Assembly (NCBI RefSeq): GCF_001427225.1 | Contig: NZ_LMFH01000001.1 | Location: forward strand, 428,206-492,205 | Reading direction: 5' to 3' | Origin: Lysobacter sp. Root494 | GTDB taxonomy: Bacteria > Pseudomonadota > Gammaproteobacteria > Xanthomonadales > Xanthomonadaceae | Length of the DNA: 64,000 bases | In this document: positions 32,468 to 40,530 of the stretch, in pieces | Position numbering within the stretch: position 1 is the first letter of the stretch | Layout: the number at the start of each line of letters is the position of its first letter | Translations under genes and position numbers: made by a program | Notes under the pieces: model-generated | What the model was told of the DNA's origin: nothing | What the model saw: the letters and a program-made list of their open reading frames with translations, nothing else | Databases searched by the model: none

Positions 32468-33094
32468 ATGAGACTCGTGGGACGTATTTCAGACTGGATC
32501 GACGACAAGGGTTATGGCTTCGTCGTGCCGCACGATGGCGGGATGCGCGCGTTCGTGCACGTGAAGGCATTCCAGGGCGGATCGCGGCGGCCGGTCGAAG
32601 GGGACCTGGTTTCCTACGAGACGGCAAAGGACGCGAAGGGCCGCGTGAATGCGGTCAACGTGCGCTTCGCCGGGCAGCGCATCCAGTCGCGGCCGCTTCG
32701 CGATGAGCGACGCACGCCGTCGCGTCGCGTTCCGCGCGCGGTGATGGGCGTGCTTGCGCTGGTCGCGATCGCTGCGATGGCGGCGATGGGCCGGGTGCCG
32801 GTCGTGGTGCCGCTGGTCTACGCGTTGATGAGCCTCGCCTCGTTCCTCGTGTACTGGTGGGACAAGGACGCGGCGGGAGCGAAGCGCTGGCGCACGGCGG
32901 AAGACACGCTGCACCTGCTGGATCTGCTCGGCGGCTGGCCGGGTGCCTTGATCGCGCAACAGCAATTCCGCCACAAGACGGTGAAGGCGTCGTTCCAGGT
33001 GGGGTTCTGGATCACCGTGCTGCTCAATGTCGCCGGCGTGGCCTGGCTCGTTCGCAGCGGTGCGGTGGATGCGCTCACGCGGTGGCTGGCCTGA
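32468..33094 (+). CDS. cold-shock domain plus DUF1294 membrane protein
   Basis: The 208-residue product fuses an N-terminal cold-shock (OB-fold) domain with a C-terminal DUF1294 membrane domain. The first is seen in RISDWIDDKGYGFVVPHDGG and FVHVKAF (residues 4-36), the RNP-like surface of CspA-type proteins. Residues about 95-200 contain hydrophobic segments (AVMGVLALVAIAAMAAMG, VVVPLVYALMSLASFLVYWW) and the DUF1294 core WRTAEDTLHLLDLLGGWPGA. The fusion is a known architecture; its function is unknown, perhaps linking nucleic-acid binding to the membrane. The start is set by the CSD N-terminus. Confidence 0.88.
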   Translation: MRLVGRISDWIDDKGYGFVVPHDGGMRAFVHVKAFQGGSRRPVEGDLVSYETAKDAKGRVNAVNVRFAGQRIQSRPLRDERRTPSRRVPRAVMGVLALVAIAAMAAMGRVPVVVPLVYALMSLASFLVYWWDKDAAGAKRWRTAEDTLHLLDLLGGWPGALIAQQQFRHKTVKASFQVGFWITVLLNVAGVAWLVRSGAVDALTRWLA

Positions 33095-33182
33095 GCAAGC
33101 CGGGGCGTCGCGATGGCGGACTTGGAGCGGTTTCCGGTGGAGCGCGGCTGACGGATTCGCCGCCGCGCTCCTGTCGAAACAG

Positions 33183-34055
33183 TCAGCGCTTGAACAGCGC
33201 GTTGATCTGTCCGTAGTTGCCGCGCGGTGCGTCGCCCGCGCGTCCGTCCTGGAGGAATGCGGAGGCCAGCGTGCCGACGTGCGCGAACACCGCTTCGGCC
33301 AGGTCGGAACCCGCGCTGAGGCGGCGCACGCCGAGGGCTTCGAGTTCGGCCAGCGGCGGTAGCGCGGGGCGCAGCATCACGTTGAGCGGGAGTGGGGTGC
33401 CGCTGGCAATCGCGCGGATCGCGTCGGCTTCGGTCAGGCCGGGGACGAACAGGCCGTCGGCGCCGGCGTCGCGGTAGAGCGCGGCGCGTTCGAGGACGGC
33501 TTCGACGCGGCGTTCGGGCGGGGCGAGTCCGCGCAGGTACACGTCGGTGCGTGCGTTGATGTAGACGTCGAGTCCGCGCGCGGTCAGTGCGCGCTTGATG
33601 CGCGCGATCTTGGCGGCGAGGAGCTGCGCTTCGGCGGCGCCGTCTTCGAGGTTGATGCCGACCACGCCGAATTCGGCCAGCCGCACGACGTGGCTGGCGA
33701 CGGTGTCGGGGTCGTCGGAATAGCCGCCTTCCACGTCCATGCTCAGCGGCACGCGCACGACGCGCGCGATCTCGGCAGCGACGGCGAAGAGTTGTTCGAC
33801 GGGAAGCTGGTCGCCATCGGCGTAGCCGCGGCTCCAGGCGACACCGGCGCTGGTGGTCGCGATGGCCGGTGCGCCGAGGCTTTCGATCAGGCGCGCGCTG
33901 CCGGCGTCCCAGGCGTTGGCGATGCGCAGCACGCCCTGCGCGTGCAGGCGGCGGAAGTGGGCGGCGTGTTCGGCGTGGGACATGGAGGCGCTCGGTGGGC
34001 GAGGGGCGGCCAGCTTCGCAGATGCATGCGGGGCTTGCGCGCTGGTTTCGGACAT
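33183..34055 (-). CDS. isocitrate lyase/PEP mutase family protein
   Basis: This 290-residue TIM-barrel protein belongs to the PEP mutase/isocitrate lyase superfamily. Visible motifs are IANAWDAGSARLIE, the metal-binding-type DVEGGYSDDPDTV, GINLEDG and INARTDVYLRG. The true lyase KKCGH loop is not present, so it is not isocitrate lyase. Related proteins are oxaloacetate decarboxylase- or phosphonopyruvate hydrolase-like, and the substrate cannot be told here. The start is uncertain: ATG 34055 gives an Ala/Pro-rich leader, while ATG 33983 (MSHAEHAAHF) begins at the conserved domain. Confidence 0.85.
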   Translation of the reverse strand: MSETSAQAPHASAKLAAPRPPSASMSHAEHAAHFRRLHAQGVLRIANAWDAGSARLIESLGAPAIATTSAGVAWSRGYADGDQLPVEQLFAVAAEIARVVRVPLSMDVEGGYSDDPDTVASHVVRLAEFGVVGINLEDGAAEAQLLAAKIARIKRALTARGLDVYINARTDVYLRGLAPPERRVEAVLERAALYRDAGADGLFVPGLTEADAIRAIASGTPLPLNVMLRPALPPLAELEALGVRRLSAGSDLAEAVFAHVGTLASAFLQDGRAGDAPRGNYGQINALFKR

Positions 34056-34115
34056 CGATGTGTTGCGCCGGCCACCGCATGAAGGATCGTGAGCGGGCGT
34101 TACGCCTCGTTGCGA

Positions 34116-34559
34116 TCAGTTCGGCCACGCCCCCGGCAACAACGCGAGGGCCGCCAATGCGCCGATCGCGGCGACAGCGAGGGTCCAGTAAATCCAGCCG
34201 CGCGACGGGCTCGCCCGCCTGCCTGCCGGTCGCGCGGCGTCCTGTTTGCCCGGAGCGGCATACACGCGGAAGCGCAACTGGTCGAAGGTGACTTCATCGC
34301 CGATGCGAGCGACGGCGATGGCGATGCGTTGCCCGTTGATAAAGCTGCCGTTGGCGGAGCGGAGGTCTTCGATCTCCAGGCCATCGCGGGTGGGGCGCAG
34401 CCGTGCGTGCCTGCGCGACAACCCGGGCACCGTGATGCTGATGTCGCATTCCGGTGCACGCCCGATCACCGTCGGCGACAGCAGCTGATAGCTGCGGCCG
34501 AAGGCTTCGCCAGCGACGCCGCGCAGCGTGTACTCCGGGTCGGGGATGACGATGGCCAT
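34116..34559 (-). CDS. FHA-domain protein with C-terminal membrane anchor
   Basis: This 147-residue protein carries an FHA phosphothreonine-binding domain (about residues 22-100) with the hallmark IGRAPECDI, SRRHARL and NGSFING motifs. A Pro/Arg-rich linker follows, then one membrane segment near the C-terminus (WIYWTLAVAAIGALAALALL). The FHA domain would face the cytoplasm. No kinase gene is nearby. It probably recruits a Thr-phosphorylated partner to the inner membrane. Confidence 0.85.
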   Translation of the reverse strand: MAIVIPDPEYTLRGVAGEAFGRSYQLLSPTVIGRAPECDISITVPGLSRRHARLRPTRDGLEIEDLRSANGSFINGQRIAIAVARIGDEVTFDQLRFRVYAAPGKQDAARPAGRRASPSRGWIYWTLAVAAIGALAALALLPGAWPN

Positions 34560-34662
34560 TGCATGCCTTGGGTTGCGGGACGCGCATGGTCAGTGAGTGG
34601 AGCGGCGCCGTCCAGTGGGGCCTGGCTGAAGTGGGCTTCATGGCGTTTCGCACCGGGAAAGA

Positions 34663-34691
34663 AAAACGGCGGGGCTTGCGCCCCGCCGTTT
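34663..34691 (-). terminator. intrinsic terminator of the fasciclin gene
   Basis: Read on the minus strand, an 11-bp stem (AACGGCGGGGC / GCCCCGCCGTT, loop of four) ends in a T-tract formed by the complement of AAAAA at 34663-34667. It lies 25 bp after the fasciclin stop and is a strong rho-independent terminator. Confidence 0.9.
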
Positions 34692-34715
34692 CCGTTACGA
34701 CTTACGACAACGACA

Positions 34716-35159
34716 TTACTGCTTGGTCGGAATATTGACCTTGTCGATGCCGTGGATGACGCCGTTGCTCGAGCTGATGTCGCCCGTGGTCACCATCGCG
34801 CCGTCGATGCTGACCTTGTCGCCGGTCAGCTTGACCGGAGCCTGTTGGCCATTGACGGTCCTGGCGTTCTCCCACTTGCCGACGTCGGCGAGCGGCTTGC
34901 GGCCGTTGACGACGTGGTAGTTGAGCAGCGAGACGAGTTCTTCCTTGTTCTCGGGCTTGAGCAGGTTGTCCAGCTTGCCGGCAGGCAGCTTTTCGAAGGC
35001 GGCGTCGGTGGGCGCGAAGATGGTGAACGGCCCCACGCCGCGGAAGGTGTCGCTCAGGCCGGCGTGTTCGACGGCCTTGCCGAAGGTCTTGAATGAGCCG
35101 TTGGCGGCCGCGGCATCCATGAGGTTCTGGTTGCTGGGGACATTGGTGGTGGTGTTCAT
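34716..35159 (-). CDS. fasciclin-domain protein
   Basis: This 147-residue protein consists almost entirely of one fasciclin (FAS1) domain, with GPFTIFAPTDAAFEKLP (H1 motif), LVSLLNYHVVNGR and the C-terminal SSNGVIHGIDKVNIPT (H2 region). FAS1 domains mediate adhesion and are usually exported, but this copy starts MNTTTNVPSNQNLMDAA with no signal peptide. It is therefore either cytoplasmic or leaves by another route. It is a single-gene unit with its own terminator; upstream 35160-35436 holds no recognisable gene. Confidence 0.9.
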   Translation of the reverse strand: MNTTTNVPSNQNLMDAAAANGSFKTFGKAVEHAGLSDTFRGVGPFTIFAPTDAAFEKLPAGKLDNLLKPENKEELVSLLNYHVVNGRKPLADVGKWENARTVNGQQAPVKLTGDKVSIDGAMVTTGDISSSNGVIHGIDKVNIPTKQ

Positions 35160-35436
35160 GGTTTGAATCCTTTGAGTGTCGCGCAGTGCGAAATGCGCGG
35201 ACGGCCGAAGCCGGGCTCCTGCCGATGGCAGGGGCGGAGGGCTCAGTGCGGATGGGGAGTGGGTCGTACTGCGCGGCTGAGTGGCCGTTACGACATTGCG
35301 TCGTAGTGCCAGGGCACAGTGCGCGCTTCGTTGTTAGCTGAGTGTTATTCCGACTGCGTGATGCGATCACTGCACGCGTTTACCGGGCGCTGGTACACGG
35401 AGGTACAGACTCGGGGTTTCCCGAGGCTGAGCGATC
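35160..35436. other. non-coding gap
   Basis: These 277 bp between divergent genes contain only short inverted repeats, for example around ACGACATTGCGTCGT at 35289-35303. No gene or clear promoter pair can be supported; it must hold the promoters for the fasciclin gene and the small gene on the other side. Confidence 0.4.
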
Positions 35437-35649
35437 ATGAACGAATGGAACACTCGCAAAGGCGAGATCGAAGATGCCGACAGGCAGGTGGCTGCGACGC
35501 TGGCCGCCGCTCTCGTCGCCCGCGGTTTCAACATACCCAACACAGCCATGGCGGCCGCGCAGGCGGTGGACATCTATCGGCATGTGCTGGAGCAACTGCA
35601 GATGGCGGCGACCGGCGGGATGCGTGATCACGCGCCCGCGATTTTGTGA
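35437..35649 (+). CDS. small hypothetical protein (70 aa)
   Basis: This 70-residue acidic helical protein begins MNEWNTRKGEIEDADRQVAA and continues with FNIPNTAMAAAQAVDIYRHV. No signal or membrane segment is present. I do not recognise a family. A GAGG-containing stretch lies about 12 bases upstream of the ATG. Real coding is plausible from amino-acid composition and start context, but not certain. Confidence 0.5.
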   Translation: MNEWNTRKGEIEDADRQVAATLAAALVARGFNIPNTAMAAAQAVDIYRHVLEQLQMAATGGMRDHAPAIL

Positions 35650-35664
35650 GCAGACGCCGTTGCG

Positions 35665-35856
35665 TCAGCCCGGCGTCGCGAGCGGTTCCTGCGTCGGACT
35701 GGCAAGCCGGGACGGAATGAATGCGTCACAGGCACGCGCGGCGAGAGGCCAGCCTTCGTTTTCGGCGGCGCCAAGTGCACGATCAGCGCATCCGGCGGGC
35801 CATTGGTCGAAGGGGCCGCGGCGGCTGACGTAACGATCCTGCTTCACGCACTTCAT
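35665..35856 (-). CDS. small hypothetical protein (63 aa)
   Basis: A 63-residue frame starts MKCVKQDRYVSRRGPFDQWP and contains ALGAAENEGWPLAARACDAF. GGAG precedes the ATG at a good distance, which is the main support. It converges on the 70-residue gene. It has three cysteines and no export signal. No family is recognised, and it could be a chance frame. Confidence 0.4.
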   Translation of the reverse strand: MKCVKQDRYVSRRGPFDQWPAGCADRALGAAENEGWPLAARACDAFIPSRLASPTQEPLATPG

Positions 35857-35977
35857 GGTGGTCTCCAACGCATCGTGCGTTGGTTGTACGCGTGTATCGG
35901 TGCCCGGGCATGAACAGCCTCTCGACCTGCCGACGGATTCGCTCTTCCACGGCGAAGCGGTCAAACCCACTGCCGCG

Positions 35978-36475
35978 TCATTTCGATTTCGCCGGCTCCG
36001 CCTTGCGATTGCGCGGGTCGTCCTTCGCATCGACGTAGTTGATCTGGAACGGGCCGGTGCCGTGGATTTGCACGACGGCGCCGCTGGTCGTCGAAGCTTC
36101 GTGCTGCATCTGCGCGGGGAGCAGGACGTAGTCGCCGGGCGCGAAGGTTTCGGCGTGGGCCTTGGCGGCCTCGCCCATCGAGAGCGTCAACGAGCCTTCG
36201 AGGACGGTCACGTGTTCGTCGCCGGGATGCCAGTGGCGGGCGATGCGGTAGCCGGCGGGCATCTTCAGGCGGATCACGAACAGGCTGCCGGCCTTGCCGG
36301 GATCGCCGGAGACCAGGGCGAACTGCGCGCCGCGTTCGAGGAAGGGCGGCGCGTCGCCCCAGGCGATGTCGGCCGCGCGCGCCATCACGTGGCTGGGTGC
36401 CGCGGGTGCGGTGGCGGGTTCGGCGGCGAGTGCGCCGGTGGACAGCAGGAGCAGGGGAAGCAGGGCGGATTTCAT
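35978..36475 (-). CDS. exported cupin-domain protein
   Basis: This 165-residue protein has a signal peptide (MKSALLPLLLLSTGALA) and a single cupin beta-barrel. Metal-binding-type residues are seen in RHWHPGDEHVTVLEGSLTL (His, His, Glu, His of motif 1) and in LLPAQMQHEA (motif 2). It is predicted to act in the periplasm. Substrate or enzyme activity cannot be deduced. GAGGAGAC before the ATG supports the start. Confidence 0.85.
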   Translation of the reverse strand: MKSALLPLLLLSTGALAAEPATAPAAPSHVMARAADIAWGDAPPFLERGAQFALVSGDPGKAGSLFVIRLKMPAGYRIARHWHPGDEHVTVLEGSLTLSMGEAAKAHAETFAPGDYVLLPAQMQHEASTTSGAVVQIHGTGPFQINYVDAKDDPRNRKAEPAKSK

Positions 36476-36611
36476 CAGCGTGTCTCCTCGTTCACGCACG
36501 CAGGCGTGGCGACGGCGGAATCGCCGTACTGGAGACAACGCAGTGGTTTGGGTGGAGCGGACTCGCGGTGGCGAACGTAGCTCGGCAATTTCGCCTTCGC
36601 CGTTGCGTCCT

Positions 36612-36924
36612 GTAGAGCGAAGCTTGCTCCGCTGCCTTCGCTTTTGGTGGCGCTCGATCAGGAGCAGCGCAGCAAGCTCCGCTCTGCAAGGCTGCACTCT
36701 CGTCGCGACGGCGATTGCCGCGGCTGATTGCAGCGGCGCAATTGCATTGCGCCCTACGGGGCTGCCTTCGCCTTGACGGCACTCGATCCAGAGCAGCGCA
36801 GCGAGCTCCGCTTTACAAAGTTTCACCCTCGAATCGGCGACGATTGCCGCGGTTGCAGCGGCGCAATTGCATTGCGCCCTACGGGGCCTGACTGCAGCAG
36901 CGCGTGCATTGCGCCCTACGGGGC
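36612..36924. repeat. intergenic repeat family D (palindromes between cupin and HExxH genes)
   Basis: This 440-bp gap is largely repeats. AGAGCGAAGCTTGCT faces AGCAAGCTCCGCTCT across 36613-36685, with a partial copy near 36790-36815. Two copies of a 32-bp element containing GCGCAATTGCATTGCGCCCT lie at 36731-36762 and 36856-36887, and a shorter third (36901-36924) runs over the stop codon of the next gene. No gene is visible. Confidence 0.75.
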
Positions 36925-38004
36925 GGCGGTCGGTTTCGATGCGGTTTGCGGCGGCGCATCGCGCATGGCCTGGCGGCGCGCGCTGTCTGCACGCAGCAGT
37001 TCAGTGGCAGCCTGCTGCAGGGCGGGCACGGACACCGTGTCCGGAGCCTGGCCCAGTTTCGTCGTGAGATCGGCGATCACGCGCGTGTTCGCGTAGGGGT
37101 GCGCCGCGTCGGGCGAACTGCCCTGTGCCGTGATGAAGCTCTGCAATCGCTTCTCGCTGAGCGCTCCGGTGGCACGGACGAGTTCCGCCAGTTTCGCGCG
37201 GTATTCCAGCTCCCAGTCGGCCATGCCGGGGAAGCGGTTCTTGTCGGCCATGTGCTGGCCTTCGTGGCCGAGGAAAACGATCTGGAAGCTCTCGCCTTCG
37301 ATGCCGTCCTTGTAGCGCGGCAGCACGGCGTACAGGGCTTCTTCGGTCGCCCATCCGCCGTTGGCCACCTTGTTGCAGGAGCCGAACTGGCTCCAGCCGA
37401 TCGTAGCGAAATCGTCGAGCAATTCCGCGCGCACGCGATACGGGCCGTCCAGCAGCGGCACGTCGAAGTCGCGCGTGGTCTGCGTGCGCCAGAGCATCGC
37501 GTTGTGCAGCGGCGTCACCGTGCCGAGCTGTGCGTGGTAGCCGTGCTTCTCGAGTTCGGCTTCCATGGCGTCCTCGAGCGCATCGAGATCCTTCGGCGCC
37601 GTGCCTGCGGGGCCGAGCAGCTTACGCAAACCGGTTTCGAGTTCCACTCCGAGCGCGGCGCGGTCGTCGGGGCGGCGCAGTGCCTGCCACCAGTAGTCCT
37701 GGTAGAGCTTCAGCACGTCGCGCACGAAGGGCTCGGTGATGTCGTCGCTGACGGGCGGCGGTGAGGCGCTTTCGAACCGCTCGATCATGCAGCTGCGGAT
37801 GCGCGCGTCTTCGCCGGCGAATGCTTCGGCCGGGACCTTGCGCAGTTCCGCGAGCGCATCGGCGCTGTTGCCGCGCAGGATCGCGCCGCTGGCGCACACC
37901 AGGGCCTTGCTGGCATCGGGCGTGCTGACGGGTTCCGCGGCATGGGCGGTGAAAACCGCGGCCAGTCCCAGCATCAGGGCGGACGAAAGCAGGCGTGGGG
38001 TCAT
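36916..38004 (-). CDS. exported HExxH-containing protein of unknown function
   Basis: This 362-residue exported protein has a signal peptide (to about residue 22, VFTAHAAE). Near the C-terminal third is FLGHEGQHMADKNRFPG. His247, Glu248 and His251 form a HExxH zinc motif, and ELEYRAKLAEL (Glu265 or Glu267) could provide the third ligand. I do not recognise a named peptidase family, so this may be an uncharacterised secreted metallopeptidase. The N-terminal 150 residues are helical with two cysteines that may pair (Cys37, Cys72). The 3' end lies inside a family D palindromic repeat. It is followed downstream by no obvious partner. Confidence 0.72.
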   Translation of the reverse strand: MTPRLLSSALMLGLAAVFTAHAAEPVSTPDASKALVCASGAILRGNSADALAELRKVPAEAFAGEDARIRSCMIERFESASPPPVSDDITEPFVRDVLKLYQDYWWQALRRPDDRAALGVELETGLRKLLGPAGTAPKDLDALEDAMEAELEKHGYHAQLGTVTPLHNAMLWRTQTTRDFDVPLLDGPYRVRAELLDDFATIGWSQFGSCNKVANGGWATEEALYAVLPRYKDGIEGESFQIVFLGHEGQHMADKNRFPGMADWELEYRAKLAELVRATGALSEKRLQSFITAQGSSPDAAHPYANTRVIADLTTKLGQAPDTVSVPALQQAATELLRADSARRQAMRDAPPQTASKPTAAP

Positions 38005-38033
38005 GGGAGAGTCCGGCAATGGCGTTGAAGCCA

Positions 38034-38744
38034 TTACGCCGCAGCGGGCAGGCGCGCGTCTTGAACGGATTTGATCTGCCGGCGCACTTGCGATGGCGTC
38101 AGGCCGGTGATGGTGCGCGCGGTGCGGGTCAGGTGGCTCTGGTCGGCGAAGCCGGCGAGCGCCGCGACTTCGGCCAGGGTGTGTTCGCACGCGAGCAGCT
38201 CGAACGCATGGCGCCAGCGCAATTCGCGCCGCAACAACTGCGGGCTCATTCCGTGCGTGCGGGCAAGGGTTCGGCTGGCGTGCGCGGCGGAAACGCCTGC
38301 GCGGCGCGCGATGGCATCCAGGGACGCTTCGCTGCATTGCAGTTCGTGCAGGAAGTCGGACTGCCACTCCGGCAATGCAGGCGAAGGCGCGGATTGCGTG
38401 CATGCCGCGAGCAGTTCGCCGAGGCGATGTGCTCCACCACGGGTGAGTAGCGCGCGTGCTTCATCCAGGTTAGGCACCTGCACCGCGATCAATGCGCTGC
38501 CCGCGCGTGGTGCGATCAGTTCCAGGTTGAAGACGTGCGCGCCGCGGTGGCCGAAACGATCACCGTGGGCATGGAACGCCGGATGCAGCAGCAGCGTGCC
38601 CGGCGTGCATTCGACCGGGCCGTCGGCACTGCTCTCGACATAGCTGCCTTCGGTTACGAGCGAAGCGTAGGCGGCACCGTGCCGATGCGGTGCGATCCGG
38701 TCGGAGGGAGCGTGCCGGGTTTCGAACGGGGCGCTGTCGGGCAT
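38034..38744 (-). CDS. AraC-family transcriptional regulator
   Basis: This 236-residue regulator has an N-terminal cupin-like sensor segment (about residues 10-90: HGAAYASLVTEGSYVESS, CTPGTLLLHPAFHAHGD) and a C-terminal pair of HTH motifs (about 130-225: ASLDAIARRAGVSAAHASRT and TLAEVAALAGFADQSHLTRT). The order and length fit the AraC family. The ligand is unknown. It is upstream of and in the same direction as the HExxH gene, 30 bp apart, so it may regulate it. Confidence 0.87.
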   Translation of the reverse strand: MPDSAPFETRHAPSDRIAPHRHGAAYASLVTEGSYVESSADGPVECTPGTLLLHPAFHAHGDRFGHRGAHVFNLELIAPRAGSALIAVQVPNLDEARALLTRGGAHRLGELLAACTQSAPSPALPEWQSDFLHELQCSEASLDAIARRAGVSAAHASRTLARTHGMSPQLLRRELRWRHAFELLACEHTLAEVAALAGFADQSHLTRTARTITGLTPSQVRRQIKSVQDARLPAAA

Positions 38745-38896
38745 GGCCACATGATGTCGTGGTTGCACGCAAGCGCATGATGCATAAGTCACGAACGGGG
38801 TGATGCGGTGGTGTTCTTGGGGCGATGCATCTGGTGCTGCGATGGTGGCTGCGTGGTTTCGTGTCGCGCTGAATCGGCCATCAGGTGCGGGACGGA

Positions 38897-39724
38897 TCAG
38901 CGGATCGCGCGGAGCCGCTGCGTGCCGACCCAGCGCTCGCCGGGAACCAGGACCAGCGGTTGCAGCACCGTGCCGGCTTCGATGCATACGAAGCGGCGGT
39001 AATCATCCGGGGCGAGATCACCGATGGTCGCGGCGAGCGCGGCGCCGGGGTTCCACACCACGGCATCGGTAAAGCTTTCCTGCTCGATGGACAGTTCGCC
39101 GGTGCCATCGGCCAGCGTGAGCGGCGCGACCACGTCGTTGTAGATCCGGTCGACTTCGCCGTCGAAGCGGACTTCGTAGCTCTCCTCGCGACGCAACACG
39201 CCTCCGGCAGCGCTGTCTTCGTAATCGCAGCCCTGCAAGCCGGCTACTGCGGCGCCTTCAAGCGCATCGACGCGAAGATAGGTGTGTAGCGCGGCGGTGA
39301 AGTCGAAGGTGCCGTCGCCGGTGTTCTCCACTTCCAGCGTGAGTTCGAGCGCGGTGGCGGAAAGGCTGACGAGCAGTCGCGCGATGAACGTATGCGGCCA
39401 GTGCGCGGTGCGTTCGTCATTGCGGAGCTCGAATGTCGCGTGTTCGTTTTCCACGCCGATGAAGCGCCACGACAGCACGCGCGCGAAGCCATGGCGCATG
39501 CCGGTGCCGCGTTCGGAGAACTGCGGAAAGATCACCGGCACGCCGCCGCGGATCGCCGAGTTGCCATCGAAGCGCGCGCGTTCGCTGAGGAACAGGCGTT
39601 CGCGCTGGTCGGCAGGGGTCCACGAAAGCACGTGTGCGCCGTGGAGGGCGATGAGGGTGCTGGCGCTTTCGTGGCTCAGGCGGATGCAGGGCAGGGCGTG
39701 GCAGGTAGTGGAGGTCGCTTGCAT
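38897..39724 (-). CDS. D-hexose-6-phosphate mutarotase (YeaD-like)
   Basis: The 275-residue protein is of the galactose-mutarotase superfamily, YeaD type, which speeds anomer conversion of glucose-6-phosphate and related sugars in the cytoplasm. Visible family features are RGGVPVIFPQF, HGFARVLSW, the catalytic-His segment ALHTYLRV and the catalytic-Glu segment CIEAGTV near the C-terminus. Length matches the family. It stands alone, with a VNTR and palindromic repeats on its upstream side. Confidence 0.88.
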   Translation of the reverse strand: MQATSTTCHALPCIRLSHESASTLIALHGAHVLSWTPADQRERLFLSERARFDGNSAIRGGVPVIFPQFSERGTGMRHGFARVLSWRFIGVENEHATFELRNDERTAHWPHTFIARLLVSLSATALELTLEVENTGDGTFDFTAALHTYLRVDALEGAAVAGLQGCDYEDSAAGGVLRREESYEVRFDGEVDRIYNDVVAPLTLADGTGELSIEQESFTDAVVWNPGAALAATIGDLAPDDYRRFVCIEAGTVLQPLVLVPGERWVGTQRLRAIR

Positions 39725-39782
39725 GGGCGGTGGTCTGTTACGTCATCCAGGAGCGGGAATCGAATGGCTTGGTTGCTGTTGC

Positions 39783-39888
39783 TGTCATTCCAGCGGAAGC
39801 GGGATGTCGTCCCTTGCCGTTGCATGGCCGGATCAGCACGGAACGCAGCACGAGCGAAGACGAGATTCCTGCCTTCGCGGGAATGACG
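39783..39888. repeat. family A palindromic repeats, one degenerate and one intact
   Basis: A degenerate forward copy (about 39783-39805) faces a reversed copy (39865-39888, ATTCCTGCCTTCGCGGGAAT followed by GACG). They lie upstream of the mutarotase gene, next to the 8-bp VNTR. Confidence 0.65.
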
Positions 39889-39914
39889 ATCGAAAGCGGA
39901 GGATGGAAGGCGGA

Positions 39915-40034
39915 AGCAGCAAAGCAGCAAAGCAGCAAAGCAGCAAAGCGGCAAAGCAGCAAAGCAGCAAAGCGGCAAAGCAGCAAAGCAGCAAAGCGGC
40001 AAAGCAGCAAAGCAGCAAAGCAGCAGCAAAGCGG
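39915..40034. repeat. 8-bp VNTR (AGCAGCAA)n
   Basis: Thirteen units of AGCAGCAA run in perfect phase from 39915 to 40018, then a phase break and two more partial units reach 40034. Units 5, 8 and 11 are AGCGGCAA, giving a higher-order 24-bp period. The tract abuts the 3' end of the cytosine deaminase gene. An 8-bp unit is not a multiple of three, and the long frames it opens in both strands are low-complexity artefacts. Confidence 0.95.
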
Positions 40035-40036
40035 CC

Positions 40037-40492
40037 TCAATCCTCGCCGATGTCCTCGTTCCACACGTCCGGATTCGCCGCGATCCAGTCGCCGAGCATC
40101 GCGATGCATTCCTCGTCGGCCAGGTCGATCACGTTCACGCCGTTCTCGCGCAGCCAGTCGATGCCGCCGTGGAAGTTCACCGATTCGCCGACGACGACCG
40201 TGCCGATGTTGAACTGCCGCACCAGCCCGCTGCAGTACCAGCACGGGGCGAGCGTGGTGACCATGATCGTGTCGCGATAGCGGCGCTGCCGGCCGGCCTT
40301 GCGGAACGCGTCGGTTTCGCCGTGCACCGAGGGGTCGCCTTCCTGCACGCGGCGGTTGTGGCCACAGCCGAGCAGTGCGCCATCGTTGCGGTAGAGCGCG
40401 GCGCCGATCGGGATGCCGCCTTCGGCGAGGCCCTGTCGCGCTTCGGCGATGGCGGTGGCGAGGAGGGCGCGGTAGTCGGGGGTGTCGATCAT
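40037..40492 (-). CDS. cytosine deaminase-like nucleoside/nucleobase deaminase (yeast FCY1 type)
   Basis: This 151-residue zinc-dependent deaminase has the CDA motif HGE (His57, Glu59) and the zinc-binding PCWYC (Cys84, Cys87). It resembles yeast cytosine deaminase through most of its length: EGGIPIGAALYRNDG, VVVGESVNFHGG and the terminal WNEDIGED, close to the yeast enzyme ending. Most bacteria use an unrelated amidohydrolase (CodA) for this reaction, so the yeast-type enzyme is notable. The likely reaction is cytosine to uracil. Guanine deaminase or another nucleobase deaminase is the alternative. Confidence 0.82.
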   Translation of the reverse strand: MIDTPDYRALLATAIAEARQGLAEGGIPIGAALYRNDGALLGCGHNRRVQEGDPSVHGETDAFRKAGRQRRYRDTIMVTTLAPCWYCSGLVRQFNIGTVVVGESVNFHGGIDWLRENGVNVIDLADEECIAMLGDWIAANPDVWNEDIGED

Positions 40493-40530
40493 GGGAGCTC
40501 CTTTAGCTCGGCATGATGCCTGCTGCGGGG

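Noticed and set aside
36728..37096. Plus-strand frames through the family D repeats
   Set aside because: They consist of translated repeat sequence (RPTG-type motifs) and overlap the opposite-strand HExxH gene.
39676..40029. Cys/Phe/Leu-rich frames through the 8-bp repeat
   Set aside because: Every frame through an uninterrupted 8-bp repeat gives a low-complexity peptide; there is no start-site support.
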